This document shows positions 52,633-63,499 of a stretch of DNA of 64,000 nt, piece after piece (the stretch's first letter is position 1; each line of letters starts with the position of its first letter). Location: positions 496,001 through 560,000 of the forward strand of contig NZ_JARXYP010000002.1 in assembly GCF_029893805.1 (NCBI RefSeq), read 5' to 3'. Source of the DNA: Streptomyces sp. SAI-135. GTDB taxonomy: Bacteria; Actinomycetota; Actinomycetes; Streptomycetales; Streptomycetaceae. The position numbers and the translations under genes are program-made. Under the pieces are notes generated by a model, which did no database searches, had not been told where the DNA came from, and was given only the letters and a program-made list of their open reading frames with translations.

Positions 52633-52870
52633 GGGCAGCAGTTGAACAGCCGTTGGCCCGGCGATCCGCCCGCGGGCTACGCTGTGCTCCCTCCGCCCGT
52701 TGGGGGCGGTGGCACCGGAGTCGACGAAGTCAGTCGGACGGCATGGGCCGTGTCCGTTGAGGCTGCTTGCTCCTTTGGCGCTGAGGCGCCGCTCATTCGG
52801 AACTGTTCCCGAACTGCTGTCGTGTACATGACGCGACTTCGGTCCCTGACCGTCAGGAAGGGAAGCGACC

Positions 52871-53290
52871 ATGCAACGATCGACTCGCGTGAAGGCCATG
52901 GCGGCACTCGCAGCAGCTGCCATGTCCCTCGCTATAGCACCGACAGCCTCGGCAGCGTCCTCCGGGACTGCCGCGCCCACCTGCGTCACCGACAGCGCGA
53001 CGGAGAGGTACGGCCGAGGCGAGATCAGCATCTGTATCGAGAACGGACGGGCGCACGTCACCGGCTGGGTGGAGGACCTGATCCCGGGCGGTTGGTATGA
53101 CGGGGAGTGCGTGGCCTGGTACATGACCTGGGAGACCGCCGCCGGAGACGACTTAAGCTTCGCTCCTGTGGCCTGCGGCCATGCGGGAGGTCCGTACGTG
53201 TCCTTCGACTACGACCCGTCGGACTGGTCCGGGGGGCCGCAGAACATCACCGGTGTGAGGAACGTGGTACTGGGCCTGTTCGACGCCTGA
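52871..53290 (+). CDS. small secreted protein of unknown function
   Basis: The 139-residue protein has a Sec signal peptide (about 1-29, APTASA-AS) and a mature part of about 110 residues with four Cys, likely two disulfides: TCVTDSATERYGRGEISICIENGRAHVTGWVEDL, WYDGECVAWYMTW and FAPVACGHAGG. The segment around HVTGWVEDL is common to several small Streptomyces secreted proteins. AGGAAGGGAAG lies about 5 nt before ATG 52871. I do not recognise a function. Confidence 0.75.
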   Translation: MQRSTRVKAMAALAAAAMSLAIAPTASAASSGTAAPTCVTDSATERYGRGEISICIENGRAHVTGWVEDLIPGGWYDGECVAWYMTWETAAGDDLSFAPVACGHAGGPYVSFDYDPSDWSGGPQNITGVRNVVLGLFDA

Positions 53291-53394
53291 GTCCTGTAAC
53301 CGTGCGGGCGCGGGAGACGCTGAGGCAGCGCCGTGCCTCGGACGCCTTGCCCTCCTTGGGGAACGGCTCACACCTCGGGCCTGGCGACTTCGCA

Positions 53395-53446
53395 CAGCCG
53401 CTCGGCGATCCGCTGCCCTGGCCGGCAGCGGATCGCCGAGCGGCTG
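53395..53446. terminator. 23-bp perfect hairpin, bidirectional terminator
   Basis: Arms 53395-53417 and 53424-53446 pair perfectly over 23 bp with a 6-nt loop (CTGGCC). It lies between the convergent secreted-protein gene (stop 53290) and the antiporter gene (stop 53516), which closes the peptide cluster on its left side. Confidence 0.75.
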
Positions 53447-53515
53447 GTTCACGTACTGGCGCGAGGCCGGCATGTTCCGTTGCGTGTTCACACTTTCCGC
53501 GTGTTCTTGAGCAAC

Positions 53516-54871
53516 TCACACACCTGCACCCAACGAAGCGCCACTCGCCCTGAGCCGCAGTTCCTCCTCCTGGGTGCTGTCGACGCGTTTCATGGCGAAA
53601 CCCAGGATGGGCGGTGCCATGACGGAGGTGGCGACGGCGACGAGCACGATGATCGTGTACGAGGCGGTCGTCAGGATGCCCAGGCGGAGTCCGACCATCG
53701 CGACGATCACCTCGATCACGCCGCGTGCGTTCATCCCCGCGCCCAGCGCCAGCGCCTCCCAACGGCCCAGTCGGCTCAGTCGTGCACCGACGTACGCGCC
53801 CGTGAACTTGCCCAGGACCGCGACGACGAGCACGATGATCGCCGCCGCCAGTACGGAGGGCTTCGCCAGGGCACGCAGGTCGATCCGCAGGCCCGCCGTG
53901 GCGAAGAACACCGGTGCCAGCACGCCCAGTACGACCGTGCGCAGGGGCGCCGTCCTCGACGGCGACCACTCCCGGCTGGAGCCGATCACCATGCCGCAGA
54001 CGAACGCCCCGAACACCGGTTCAAGGCCCAGCGCGTGCGTGCCCGCTGCCGACAGGAGCAGCATCGCCCCGACCGCTGCCACCGTCTGCTCGGCGGAGTC
54101 GCCGCTCCAGCGCAGGATGCGCCGTACCAGCGGTCTGCCGACCACCACGGCCAGGACCAGGACCAACACCAGGGCGCCGACGGCGTGACCGACGGTTGCG
54201 GCGGTCAGCCCGCCCACCGCCATCGCCGAGATCACGGACAGCATCAGCCAGCCGAACGCGTCGTCGATCATGCCCGCGGCGAGCGTCAGTTGACCGATGT
54301 CCCGGTGCATCAGACGCATGTCCATCAGCGTCTTGGCGATCACCGGAATGGCGCTCACACACAGCGCCACACCCAGGAAGAGCGCGAACACATGGGTGTC
54401 GGAGCCCGCGTCGAGCAGTCGGGCCAGCGGATAGCCGAGCGCGATGCCGAGTCCCAGCGGGATCAGCAGACCGGCGAGGCTGACCCGTAGCGCCGTGTTC
54501 CGGCGGCGGCGGATCATCCGCAGGTCGGTCTCCATGCCCGTGAGGCCCACCAGCAGCAGTACGCCGACCTGTCCGACCGTGTCGACCAGGTGCATCTGCT
54601 CGGGCTGCCTGGGCAGCAGCCAGCCGGCCGCGCCCGGGGCGAGCCACCCGAACAGCGACGGCCCGAGCAGCACGCCCGCGCACAACTCCCCGACGATCGG
54701 AGGCATTCCGAACCGTACGGCCAGTCGTCCGAGCGCGATGGCCAGCGTCAACAGGACGCCCACCGTCAGCAGGAAGAGCAGCATCGGGTGTGCGGCGATC
54801 GGCGCGACCGGCGCGGCCGACAGGTAGTCGGCCGCGGTCGTCCCGGACGCGGTCATCCCGAGGTCAGCCAT
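53516..54871 (-). CDS. CPA2-type cation/H+ antiporter-like protein
   Basis: The 451-residue protein has about 12 membrane helices and fits the KefB/monovalent cation:proton antiporter-2 family: FGMPPIVGELCAGVLLGPS, MIDDAFGWLMLSVIS (the DD-type ion site), GAFVCGMVIGSS and ALGAGMNARGVIEVIVA. Similar proteins lie in several antibiotic clusters, where they are thought to serve in export or ion balance. ATG 54871 overlaps the end of the flavin reductase gene by 8 nt, so it is part of the cluster transcript. Confidence 0.9.
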   Translation of the reverse strand: MADLGMTASGTTAADYLSAAPVAPIAAHPMLLFLLTVGVLLTLAIALGRLAVRFGMPPIVGELCAGVLLGPSLFGWLAPGAAGWLLPRQPEQMHLVDTVGQVGVLLLVGLTGMETDLRMIRRRRNTALRVSLAGLLIPLGLGIALGYPLARLLDAGSDTHVFALFLGVALCVSAIPVIAKTLMDMRLMHRDIGQLTLAAGMIDDAFGWLMLSVISAMAVGGLTAATVGHAVGALVLVLVLAVVVGRPLVRRILRWSGDSAEQTVAAVGAMLLLSAAGTHALGLEPVFGAFVCGMVIGSSREWSPSRTAPLRTVVLGVLAPVFFATAGLRIDLRALAKPSVLAAAIIVLVVAVLGKFTGAYVGARLSRLGRWEALALGAGMNARGVIEVIVAMVGLRLGILTTASYTIIVLVAVATSVMAPPILGFAMKRVDSTQEEELRLRASGASLGAGV

Positions 54872-55475
54872 GCGCACCTCGCGACACGGGCAGCGGCCGG
54901 GCCCACTCACCGTACTGGCGGAAGCCGTAGAGCAGGGCGCTGCCCCGGTCGTAGTGCTCGACGGCCCGTACCGCCCCGACGACGATCACGTGGTCGCCGG
55001 CGGGGTGGGAACGGACGACGGTGCAGTCGGCGACCGCGTGGGCGGCCTCCACCAGCGCGGGGCTGCCGGTGCGGGCGGACGGCTTCCACGCCACTCGCTC
55101 GAACCGGTCCGCCGCCCCGGAGGCGAAGAGCGCCGCCACGGACTCCGCGTCCCCGTGCAGCAGGTTCACCGCGAACGCCCCACCGGCCAGCACCGCGTCC
55201 AGGGTCGGGCTCTGGGCGCGCAGGCAGATCAGCAGCGTGGGCGGGGCCATGCTCAGACTGCACAGGGACGAGCACGTCATCCCCCACGGGGCGTCGCCGC
55301 CCCGCTGGGCGGTGACGACCGAGACTCCGGTGGGGAACGCCGCCATCATGTCGCGGAACTCGCCGTCGACCGTCTCGCGGCGGTCACCGCCGATCATCTC
55401 TCGGAGCTCACCGTCCACCGGCGCCCCCTTCTCCCCCGTGGCGGTCGGAACCGGCCCCCGTCGCTCATGCGCCAT
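54864..55475 (-). CDS. flavin reductase (halogenase partner)
   Basis: The 203-residue protein fits the HpaC/ActVB flavin reductase family: FRDMMAAFPTGVSVVTAQRGGDAPWGMTCSSLCSLSMAPPTLLICL, FAVNLLHGDAESVAALFAS and DHVIVVGAVRAVEHYD. It should reduce FAD with NAD(P)H and hand FADH2 to the halogenase, which cannot reduce flavin. It overlaps the halogenase gene by 11 nt and the antiporter by 8 nt. ATG 55475 is chosen; a methionine further in (before MAAFPTG) is less likely. Confidence 0.92.
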   Translation of the reverse strand: MAHERRGPVPTATGEKGAPVDGELREMIGGDRRETVDGEFRDMMAAFPTGVSVVTAQRGGDAPWGMTCSSLCSLSMAPPTLLICLRAQSPTLDAVLAGGAFAVNLLHGDAESVAALFASGAADRFERVAWKPSARTGSPALVEAAHAVADCTVVRSHPAGDHVIVVGAVRAVEHYDRGSALLYGFRQYGEWARPLPVSRGAHG

Positions 55476-57051
55476 CACGCATCTTCCGGAAGTACTCGTT
55501 CTGCGTCGGCAGGCTCGCGACCAGCGTGCGGGCCTTGTCCTTGATGAGCTGGAACTCGGCGAGCGCGTCCTTCTCGTCGATGAGGTCGAGCGCCGGCGAA
55601 GGCCGTACGTCGATGCCGCCGGTGCCGAGCAGGATGCAGTTGTAGGAGTAGGGCGGCAGCCCGTGGTAGCGCGGGTAGACCGTGCCGGCGTCCGGGACCT
55701 TGCTCTCCCACTGCTCCAGCCGCTCGGCGAGCGAGTCGGGGATCTTGCGGGTGTTGGTGTCGCGCCAGTACTGGTTGTCGGCGCGCTTGGCGCCCCGGTA
55801 GTGCAGGACGAGGAACTCACGGACGCCGTCCATGACGTTCATCAGCGAGTTGTTGTACTGCTCGCGCAGCGAGGCGTCCCAGTCGGCGGCCGGGTAGTAC
55901 TTGACGAGCTGCTCGATGGCGTAGTGGATGAAGAAGATGCCGGTGGACTCGAGCGGCTCGACGAAGCCGCTCGAAAGCCCTATCGCCACGCAGTTGTTGA
56001 CCCAGCCGCGCCGGCTGCGCCCGATGCGCATCTTGATGTGGTTGGCGGGTACGTCCGCGGCGGCCGGGCCGACGAACTCACGCAGGGTCCGCTCCGCCTC
56101 CTCGGGCTCCAGGTAGTCCCGGGAGTACACGTAGCCGGTGCCGAGCCGGCTGATCAGCGGGATGGTCCAGATCCAGCCCGCGTCCTGGGCGGTGGCCGTG
56201 GTGCACGGCCGGATCGGGTCCTTGTCCATGTCCATCGGCACCTGCAGCGCGACCGCGCTGTCGTTGGGCAGGGTGTCCTGGTACGACACGAACGGCTCGC
56301 CCAGTGCCTTGTTGAGCAGTAGGGCGCGGAAACCGGTGCAGTCGACGAACAGGTCGCCCTCGAGGCGGCCGTGCTCCGCGGTCTGCACGTGCGAGATCCA
56401 GCCGCGCTCGTCGAGCCCGACGTCCTGCACGTTGTCGACGATGTGCCGCACCCCGCGCTGAGTGGCGTACTTGGTGAGGAACTTGGCCAGCAGGTGCGCC
56501 TCGAAGTGGTAGGCGTAGGGGAACTGGGCCCCCTGGTAGTCGGCGATCGTGGTGGGGAGGTCCTCGTTCTCCACGAACTCCTGTTCCAGCAGCCGCCCGT
56601 CGGTGTAGCGCGGGCTGCGCCCGGCGTCGCACAGGTTGGCCATCACGAAGCAGTCGACGTCGAACCGCTTGGTGGTCGGATAGCGCAGCCACCAGTCCGT
56701 CAGCGGGAAGCCCTTGACCGAGCCCAGTTGCTCGAACGGGTGGTAGAAGTGGTGTCCCGGCTCGCGCCAGTTCTCGAACCGGACCGCGAGCTTGTACGTG
56801 GCGTTGCAGGCCGGCATCCAGTCCCGCTCGGCCAGGCCGAGGAACTCGAAGAAGTGACGGATGTCGCTGAAGGTGGCCTCACCGACGCCGATCGCGCCGA
56901 CGTCCGCCGACTCCACCAGGGTGATCTTGACCCGGTCGCCGAAGGCGGCGGTCATGTACGCGGCCGTCATCCATCCCGCGGTGCCCCCGCCGACGATGAC
57001 GACGTTCTCCACGGCGGCCGAACGGGACTGATCTCTTGCAGGAGCATTCAT
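55465..57051 (-). CDS. FADH2-dependent tryptophan halogenase
   Basis: The 528-residue enzyme has the FAD motif VIVGGGTAGWMTAAY (18-32), the halogenase signature GWIWTIPL (GWxWxIP) and the Lys of ATYKLAVRFENW, the catalytic Lys that carries HOCl. The active-site Glu is in FVEPLESTGIFF. Sequence like YKLAVRFENWREPGHHFYHPFE and ANHIKMRIGRSRRGWVNNCVA is close to tryptophan 5-halogenase (PyrH) and its relatives. It needs FADH2 from the adjacent reductase, O2 and chloride or bromide. Free tryptophan is the likely substrate, but the ring position cannot be read. ATG 57051 has GGAG 9 nt upstream. It lies 82 nt after the NRPS gene. Confidence 0.92.
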   Translation of the reverse strand: MNAPARDQSRSAAVENVVIVGGGTAGWMTAAYMTAAFGDRVKITLVESADVGAIGVGEATFSDIRHFFEFLGLAERDWMPACNATYKLAVRFENWREPGHHFYHPFEQLGSVKGFPLTDWWLRYPTTKRFDVDCFVMANLCDAGRSPRYTDGRLLEQEFVENEDLPTTIADYQGAQFPYAYHFEAHLLAKFLTKYATQRGVRHIVDNVQDVGLDERGWISHVQTAEHGRLEGDLFVDCTGFRALLLNKALGEPFVSYQDTLPNDSAVALQVPMDMDKDPIRPCTTATAQDAGWIWTIPLISRLGTGYVYSRDYLEPEEAERTLREFVGPAAADVPANHIKMRIGRSRRGWVNNCVAIGLSSGFVEPLESTGIFFIHYAIEQLVKYYPAADWDASLREQYNNSLMNVMDGVREFLVLHYRGAKRADNQYWRDTNTRKIPDSLAERLEQWESKVPDAGTVYPRYHGLPPYSYNCILLGTGGIDVRPSPALDLIDEKDALAEFQLIKDKARTLVASLPTQNEYFRKMRDGA

Positions 57052-57133
57052 GTTTTGTCACTCCATTTCGCTTGTTTTTCCCCATGTGGATCCGCTGCGG
57101 TCCCGCCCCCTGGTCGGGTCCGCAGTGGCGGGT

Positions 57134-60100
57134 TCAGTTCTCCAGGCCGCGCCAGGCGGCGATCCGCGCCCAGGCCGCGCCGAGGTTGTCGGGCGCCAGC
57201 AGGTCCGTGTGCCGGCAGGGCACACGTTCCACGGTGAGTGCGCCGGAGAGGTAGGGCCGCCAGCGTTCGGCGGTGGGTTCGTCGTCGGCCTTGTCCGCCT
57301 CGGCGACGATCAGCAGGACGTCACCGCCGAACCGGCCGCAGCGGTGTTCGGCGTTGATCGAGGCGTTGTTGAGGTAGATCCGGGCGAAGGTCCGGATGTC
57401 CGCGTCGGAGAGACCGCCCAGCGTCTCGCCGGCTTCCGCCTGCATCCTGGCGACCAGACGGTCCATGTCGGGGCCTCGCCTCGGCCGGTCCCCGACGTCG
57501 GGATCCGCATCGTCGCGGCCGGCACCAGGACCCGCTTCCGGCTCCGACTCCGCGGCCGGGTCCTCGGGATAGGCGTCGAGAATGACGAGTACGACTTCCT
57601 CCCCCGCCGCCTCCAGCTGTACGGCCATCTCGTGGGCCGGGATGCCGCCGGCCGAGAAGCCGAGGATGTGGTACGGACCGGTCTCCTGGATCGTGCGGAT
57701 CTGCTGGATGTAGTCGGACGCCATCTCCGTGACGGAGGCGGCGAACTGGCCGCTCCCGTCGAAGCCGCGGGCCTGCAGCCCGTACAGGCGCGTCTCCTTC
57801 GGTACGTGGCGGACGAGCGGGCTGTAGGACCAGGCGAGGCCGCCGGCGGGGTGGACGCAGAAGAACGGGGCGTGGGTGCCGTCGGTCTTCATGGGGAGGA
57901 GCACGTCCAGCGAGTCGGCCACGGACGAGAGGTCCATCCGGTTCAGCAGCTCGGCGACCGTGGGTGCCGCGAGCAGGGTGCCGACGGTGACCGAGACGCC
58001 GCGTTCACGAAGGCGTGCGACGAGTTTGACGGCCAGCAGTGAATGACCGCCGTTCTGGAAGAAGTTGTCGTCGACACCGAACGACTCCAGGCCGAGCACC
58101 TCGGCGAACGCCTCGCAGAGCAGGTCCTCCAGGACCGTGCCGGGGCCGCGGCGGGTGCCGCGGGCCCGCTCCCCGAGGGTCCGTTCGGGGACCGGCAGGG
58201 CGGCGCGGTCGAGCTTGCCGTTCACGGTGAGCGGCAGGTCGGGAAGGACGACGAACGCTGTCGGGATCATGTACTCGGGCAGACGGTCACCTGCAAAAAT
58301 CCTGAGCCTGTTGGGCAGTTCGGATGCCTCCTTGATGCCGGCAGTGTCGTCGGTCGGGACGACGTAGGCGACCAGGCGGGGCTCGCCCGGGATCTCCTCG
58401 CGGGCGATCACCGCCGCCTGGGCGATCCGTGGGTGCGCGGTGAGTACGGCCTGGATCTCGCCGGGCTCGATCCGGAAACCGCGGATCTTGACCTGGTCGT
58501 CGGTTCGTCCGGCGAAGGCGAGCGTGCCGTCGGTGGTCCAGCGCACCCGGTCACCGGTGCGGTACATCCGCTCCCCGGGGACGAACGGGCAGGCCACGAA
58601 CCGTTCCGTCGTCATCCCGGCCCGGCCCGCGTAGCCACGGGCCACGCCTGCCCCGGCCACGTACAACTCACCTGTCACCCCGACCGGTACGGGCTGCAGC
58701 CACTCGTCCAGCACGTACAGGCGGGTGTTGGCGACGGGACCGCCGATGCCGATGTCGCCGGCTGCCACCCGCTCGGGGGCCAAGGGCGCGGACATGGTCG
58801 CGCACACGGTGGTCTCGGTGGGCCCGTAGGCGTTGATCAACTCCCTTCCCTGGGCCCAGCGTTCGGCCACCTTCGGATCCAGCGCCGAGCCGGCCGACAC
58901 GAGGGTGCGGAGGCAGGCGTAGTCCGTGGGCTGTTCCACTGCCAGTACGGCAGGAGGCAGCGTCGCATGGGTGACCTGCCAGCGGTCCACGACCTCGGCC
59001 AGACCCGTGCCCGGCGCCAGGGTTGCGGCCGGCGCCACCACCAGGGCTGCACCGGCGCCCAGTGCCATGAGGAGTTCCCAGGTCGCGGCATCGAAGCCGA
59101 CGCTGGCGAACTGCAGCACGCGGTCGCCCGGTCCGACGCCGAGGCGCCGGCGCTGTGCCTCGGCGAGGTTCACGGCGCCCGCGTGGGAGAGCACCACGCC
59201 CTTGGGGCGGCCGGTGGAGCCGGAGGTGTAGATGACGTAGGCGGCTTGGTGGGGGGCGATGGCGGAGCTGGGGTGCCGGTCCTGGCGCTTACCGACGGCG
59301 GCGTCGTTGCAGTCGCCGACCCCAGTGTCGATGAGGGCGGCCGTCTCCGGGTCGTCCACCACGGTGCACGGCAGCGCGGCCGCCAGAGGGACCTCGTCCA
59401 CGAGTCCGGCGCAGGCCCGGGAGGTGAGCATGTGCACGGTGCCGCTGTCGGCGAGCATGTGCCCCAGTCGCTCGGGCGGTTGCTGCGGGTCGATCGGCAG
59501 ATACGCCGCGCCCGCCTTCAGGACGCCGAGGAGGGAGGTGATCAGGTCCGCGCCGCGCTCCAGCAGGACCGCGACCACCGACTCCGCCCCCACGCCCCGG
59601 TCGGCCAGGTGCCGCGCCAACCGATCTGCTCGGGCGTCCAGTTCGGCGTACGAGATCTCCACACCGTCACCCAGCAGCGCGGGTGCCTGTGGCGTGCGCT
59701 GCGCCTGCGTCTCGAACAACTCGACCGCCGTGCGGGCGGGCACCGGGGCAGCGGAGTCGTTCCAGGCCGTCAGCACCTCCTGTCGCTCGGCATCTCCGAG
59801 GACCTGGATCTCGTGAAGACTGCGCTCAGGAACGGCGGCCACCTGCTCCACCACACGCACCCACCGCTCGGCCAGCAGGCGGACGGTCTCCGGGGCGAAC
59901 ACGTCGGCCGAGGCGGTGACCACGCCTCGCAGTCCGGCGGGCCGACCGTTCGCGTCCAGCGTCTCCCTGGCCGTCAGTTCCAGATCGAACTTCGCGGCCG
60001 CGGTCAGCGGGCCGGCACCTCCGGCTGACGCGTCCTCACCCTTGCCCTCGGGGGCGTCCGCACGAGGCAGGTCGACAGCCGTGTGTTGGACGTTCTCCAT

Positions 60101-63100
60101 GCTGAGGACAACTTGGAAGAGCGGGTGCCGGGCCCGCGAGCGCGTCGGGGCCAGCTCCTCCACCAGCCGCTCGAACGGCACGTCCTGGTGCGCCAGCGCT
60201 TCGAGACTGCGCTCCCGCACCCGGATCAGCACGTCCCGGAAGGTGGGATCGCCGGTCAGGTCGGTTCGAATGACGAAGGTGTTGACGAAGAAGCCGACCA
60301 GGTCGTCCAGGCCCTCGTCCGTACGGCCCGCGACCGCCGAGCCGATCGGAATGTCCGTACCGGCACCCAGGCGCGACAGCAGCACCGCGAACGCGGCCTG
60401 CAGCACCATGAACACCGTCACGCCCTCGGCACGGGCCAACTCCGCGAGTCTGGCGTGCACTTCGCCCGGTACGGCCAGGGGCACAGTGTGGCCGCGGTGT
60501 GTCGCCGTCGGGGGCCGAGGGTGGTCGAAGGGAAGGTCGAGTTCCTCCGGAGCGCCGGCCAATGCCTCGCGCCAGTAGGCCACCTGGCGGGACATCAGGC
60601 TGTCCGAGTCGTCCTCGTCGCCGAGCAACTCCCGCTGCCACAGGGCGTAGTCCGCGTACTGCACGGGCAGCGGCGCCCAGTCCGGTGACCTGTCGCCATC
60701 GCTCCGCGCCGCGTACGCGGTCGACAGGTCGCGCGCCAGCGGACCCATGGACCACCCGTCGCCCGCGATGTGGTGCACCACGAGCACCAGTGCCGTCCCG
60801 GCATCCCCCTTCCGGAGCAGCGCGGCCCGTACGGGTATCTCGTGCTCCAGGTCGAAGGCGTACCGCGCCCGTTGCGTGGCCGCCTCGGACACCTCCTCGG
60901 CCGACGCGTCGTCGAGGTCTACGATCTCCAGTTCCCAGTCGAGTTCATCAAGCGGTACGACGTGCTGGTACGGCTCCCCGTCGACAGCGGGGAAGGTCGT
61001 GCGCAGCACCTCGTGCCGACCGAGGACGTCACGCAGTGCGGCGGCGAGAGCCACCGTGTCCACATCCGCCGAGAGTCGGAGAACCGTGGGGATGTTGTAC
61101 GTCGGGCTGGGCCCTTCCAACTGCGCCAGGAACCAGAGGCGTTGCTGGCCGAACGACAGCGGTACGCGTTCTGAACGGTCGGTGCGGGTCGTCAGCGGGG
61201 GTCGGGTCGGGCCGCTGCGTGCGGTTGTCAGGTGCGCCGCGAGTCGAGCGGGTGTCGGGGCCTGGAACAGGGCACGGATCTCCACCTCCTCGCCGAGCAC
61301 CACCCGAATGCGGGAGATGAGGCGGACGGCGAGGAGCGAATGCCCACCGAGGGCGAAGAAGTCGTCGTCCACGCCAACCGATTCCAGACCGAGGACGTGA
61401 GCGAAGGCCGCGCACAGCAACTCCTCGCGGACATCGGCCGGGACACGGCCTGGGGCGCCGGTTGCGTGTTCCGGAGCGGGGAGTGCCGCGCGGTCCACCT
61501 TGCCGTTGACGTTGAGTGGCAGTTCGTCGAGGACAACGACGGCGGACGGAACCATGTGCGCGGGGAGCCGGGACGCGGCGAACTCCCTAATTTCGGCCGC
61601 GAGGTCGGTCCCGGGTGAAGTCTCCTGGTCCGGTACGACGTAGGCGACCAGGCGCAGTTCGCCGACGGTGTCTTCCCGGGCGATCACCACGGTGCGGGAG
61701 ACGCGCGGGTGTGCGGCGATGGCGGCCTGGACCTCGCCGGGCTCGATACGGAACCCGCGGATCTTGACCTGGTCGTCGACCCGGCCGGCGAACACCAACT
61801 GGCCATCGCTCGCCCACCGGACCCGGTCACCGGTGCGATACATCCGCTCACCTGCGGAGAACGGGCAGGACACGAAGCGCTCCGCCGTCAAGACGGGGTT
61901 GCCCACATAGCCGCGGGCCAGCTGGGCGCCCGCGATATACAGCTCCCCCGTCACTCCGGGGGCGACCGGCCGCAGCCACTCGTCCAGCACATACAGGCGG
62001 GTGTTCGCGATCGGTGAGCCGATCGGGATCGGTCCGGGATGAGCCGGGTCCACCACCCCGGCTGTGACCATCACCGTGGACTCGGTCGGCCCATACGTGT
62101 TCACCAGGCGAAGGTTCGACGCCCACACCTGCGCCGTCGCCACACTGATCGCCGAAGCACCGACAAGCAGCGTCCGCACCTCGGACAGGTCCGACGGCTC
62201 CAGCACCTCCAGCAGCGACGGCACCACACTCGCCGCGTGCAGACCGGCCCACTCACGCAGCCTCGTCGGCTGCTCCCGCTCCTCGCCGCCGGCCACCATC
62301 AACGTGGCCCCGGACGACAACGCCACCGCCACATCCAGCACCGAAGCATCGAAACTGAACGACGCGAACTGCAACACCCCCACCCCGGGCTCCGCACCCA
62401 TCACCGGCACGAACACCGACGCCAGATTACGCACCGCAGCATGCTCGACCGCAACACCCTTGGGACGCCCGGTAGAACCCGACGTATAAATCACATAGGC
62501 AAGACTCTCCGCACACCGGACCACATCCGGTGCCGACGCGTCCAGGCCCTCGATGCCGCGGACGACCTCGGGATCATCCAGCCACAACACCCGCACGTCG
62601 GACACGTCCGCCAACAGCTGCCCAGCCGTCTCCCGGTGGGCCAGTACGCAGGCGGCACCGCTGTCCGCAAGCAGATACGCCACCCGCTCGGCGGGATACT
62701 CCGGATCCACCGGCACATACGCCGCCCCCGCCTTCCACACCCCCAGCAAAGCCGCAACCATGTCCGTCCCACGCGGCAGACACAAAGCCACCCGGGACTC
62801 CACCCCCACACCCACAGCAAGAAGGTGACGGGCCACACGATTGGCGCGAGCATCCAGCTCCGCATAGGTGAGGACGGCGTCCTCGGCCGCGACCGCCACC
62901 GCATCCGGCACCCGACGCGCCTGCGCCTCGAACAAGTCCAGCACCGAGCCACCCGGCACCACCGCCGCAGTGTCGTTCCAGCGGCGGAGCACCTGCTCGT
63001 GCTGGGCGGCGTCCAGAACATCGACGGAGGCGAGTTCGGTGTCCGGGCCGCCGTCCACGGCGGCATTCAGAGCGGCGGAGAGGTTGTCGGCCGCGGTGTG

Positions 63101-63475
63101 CAGGAGGTCGGCGACCAGGTTCGCGTCCGCCGGCTCCACGGCCTCCACGCTCAGGGTGTAGCCCCGCTGACCGTGGTCGTTCACGGAGACGATGACCGGG
63201 TAGTTGCCGCTCTCCTGCGTGTAGAGAGCGCGGACACCGAGCTGTGCGTCGCGAGGGTCGACGGGGGCTGCTCCGACGATGTCGCGGTCATTGTGGCGGT
63301 AGTTCAGGAGGGAGGTGAAGAGGGGCGCGTCACCGGTGATGCCGCTGGCCTGCTGGGCGACCGCCAGCGGGGTGTGTTCGTGCGCCACCAGTTCGGCCAG
63401 TTGGGCGCGCATCGCGGCCACCGCCGCGGTCACCCCGATGCCACGTGTGCCGACGCGGGCGGGGAGAGTGTTCAT
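57134..63475 (-). CDS. non-ribosomal peptide synthetase, terminal part (C-A-PCP-C-A-PCP-TE)
   Basis: The frame from 63475 encodes 2113 residues (in frame to about 63508). Order: rest of a C domain (1-155), A1 (about 180-665; [10 protein letters not shown] 331-340), PCP1 (GGHSL 710-714), C2 (about 770-1215; HHIAGDG 901-907), A2 (about 1250-1762), PCP2 (GGHSL 1809-1813) and thioesterase (about 1862-2113; GFSAGG 1939-1944, His in CRHTDLL). The Stachelhaus residues read D-A-L-L-L-G-T-V-M-K for A1 (no clear match) and D-A-W-A-V-A-A-V-C-K for A2, close to the phenylalanine code, so an aromatic residue. No epimerase is visible. The TE releases the product. The gene starts outside the window. Its first C domain is broken by a frameshift near 63505. 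Confidence 0.93.
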   Translation of the reverse strand: MNTLPARVGTRGIGVTAAVAAMRAQLAELVAHEHTPLAVAQQASGITGDAPLFTSLLNYRHNDRDIVGAAPVDPRDAQLGVRALYTQESGNYPVIVSVNDHGQRGYTLSVEAVEPADANLVADLLHTAADNLSAALNAAVDGGPDTELASVDVLDAAQHEQVLRRWNDTAAVVPGGSVLDLFEAQARRVPDAVAVAAEDAVLTYAELDARANRVARHLLAVGVGVESRVALCLPRGTDMVAALLGVWKAGAAYVPVDPEYPAERVAYLLADSGAACVLAHRETAGQLLADVSDVRVLWLDDPEVVRGIEGLDASAPDVVRCAESLAYVIYTSGSTGRPKGVAVEHAAVRNLASVFVPVMGAEPGVGVLQFASFSFDASVLDVAVALSSGATLMVAGGEEREQPTRLREWAGLHAASVVPSLLEVLEPSDLSEVRTLLVGASAISVATAQVWASNLRLVNTYGPTESTVMVTAGVVDPAHPGPIPIGSPIANTRLYVLDEWLRPVAPGVTGELYIAGAQLARGYVGNPVLTAERFVSCPFSAGERMYRTGDRVRWASDGQLVFAGRVDDQVKIRGFRIEPGEVQAAIAAHPRVSRTVVIAREDTVGELRLVAYVVPDQETSPGTDLAAEIREFAASRLPAHMVPSAVVVLDELPLNVNGKVDRAALPAPEHATGAPGRVPADVREELLCAAFAHVLGLESVGVDDDFFALGGHSLLAVRLISRIRVVLGEEVEIRALFQAPTPARLAAHLTTARSGPTRPPLTTRTDRSERVPLSFGQQRLWFLAQLEGPSPTYNIPTVLRLSADVDTVALAAALRDVLGRHEVLRTTFPAVDGEPYQHVVPLDELDWELEIVDLDDASAEEVSEAATQRARYAFDLEHEIPVRAALLRKGDAGTALVLVVHHIAGDGWSMGPLARDLSTAYAARSDGDRSPDWAPLPVQYADYALWQRELLGDEDDSDSLMSRQVAYWREALAGAPEELDLPFDHPRPPTATHRGHTVPLAVPGEVHARLAELARAEGVTVFMVLQAAFAVLLSRLGAGTDIPIGSAVAGRTDEGLDDLVGFFVNTFVIRTDLTGDPTFRDVLIRVRERSLEALAHQDVPFERLVEELAPTRSRARHPLFQVVLSMENVQHTAVDLPRADAPEGKGEDASAGGAGPLTAAAKFDLELTARETLDANGRPAGLRGVVTASADVFAPETVRLLAERWVRVVEQVAAVPERSLHEIQVLGDAERQEVLTAWNDSAAPVPARTAVELFETQAQRTPQAPALLGDGVEISYAELDARADRLARHLADRGVGAESVVAVLLERGADLITSLLGVLKAGAAYLPIDPQQPPERLGHMLADSGTVHMLTSRACAGLVDEVPLAAALPCTVVDDPETAALIDTGVGDCNDAAVGKRQDRHPSSAIAPHQAAYVIYTSGSTGRPKGVVLSHAGAVNLAEAQRRRLGVGPGDRVLQFASVGFDAATWELLMALGAGAALVVAPAATLAPGTGLAEVVDRWQVTHATLPPAVLAVEQPTDYACLRTLVSAGSALDPKVAERWAQGRELINAYGPTETTVCATMSAPLAPERVAAGDIGIGGPVANTRLYVLDEWLQPVPVGVTGELYVAGAGVARGYAGRAGMTTERFVACPFVPGERMYRTGDRVRWTTDGTLAFAGRTDDQVKIRGFRIEPGEIQAVLTAHPRIAQAAVIAREEIPGEPRLVAYVVPTDDTAGIKEASELPNRLRIFAGDRLPEYMIPTAFVVLPDLPLTVNGKLDRAALPVPERTLGERARGTRRGPGTVLEDLLCEAFAEVLGLESFGVDDNFFQNGGHSLLAVKLVARLRERGVSVTVGTLLAAPTVAELLNRMDLSSVADSLDVLLPMKTDGTHAPFFCVHPAGGLAWSYSPLVRHVPKETRLYGLQARGFDGSGQFAASVTEMASDYIQQIRTIQETGPYHILGFSAGGIPAHEMAVQLEAAGEEVVLVILDAYPEDPAAESEPEAGPGAGRDDADPDVGDRPRRGPDMDRLVARMQAEAGETLGGLSDADIRTFARIYLNNASINAEHRCGRFGGDVLLIVAEADKADDEPTAERWRPYLSGALTVERVPCRHTDLLAPDNLGAAWARIAAWRGLEN

Positions 63476-63499
63476 GAAGAGCCCCAGCGCCCGATCCGC

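Noticed and set aside
58043..60028. 661-codon plus-strand frame opposite the NRPS gene
   Set aside because: It is antisense to highly conserved C, A and PCP domains, has no family resemblance and no ribosome binding site. Long shadow frames are usual in this GC-rich DNA.
61700..62900. DNA similarity between the A1 and A2 domains as a repeat element
   Set aside because: It is explained by homologous adenylation domains with shared core motifs and not by a separate repeat.
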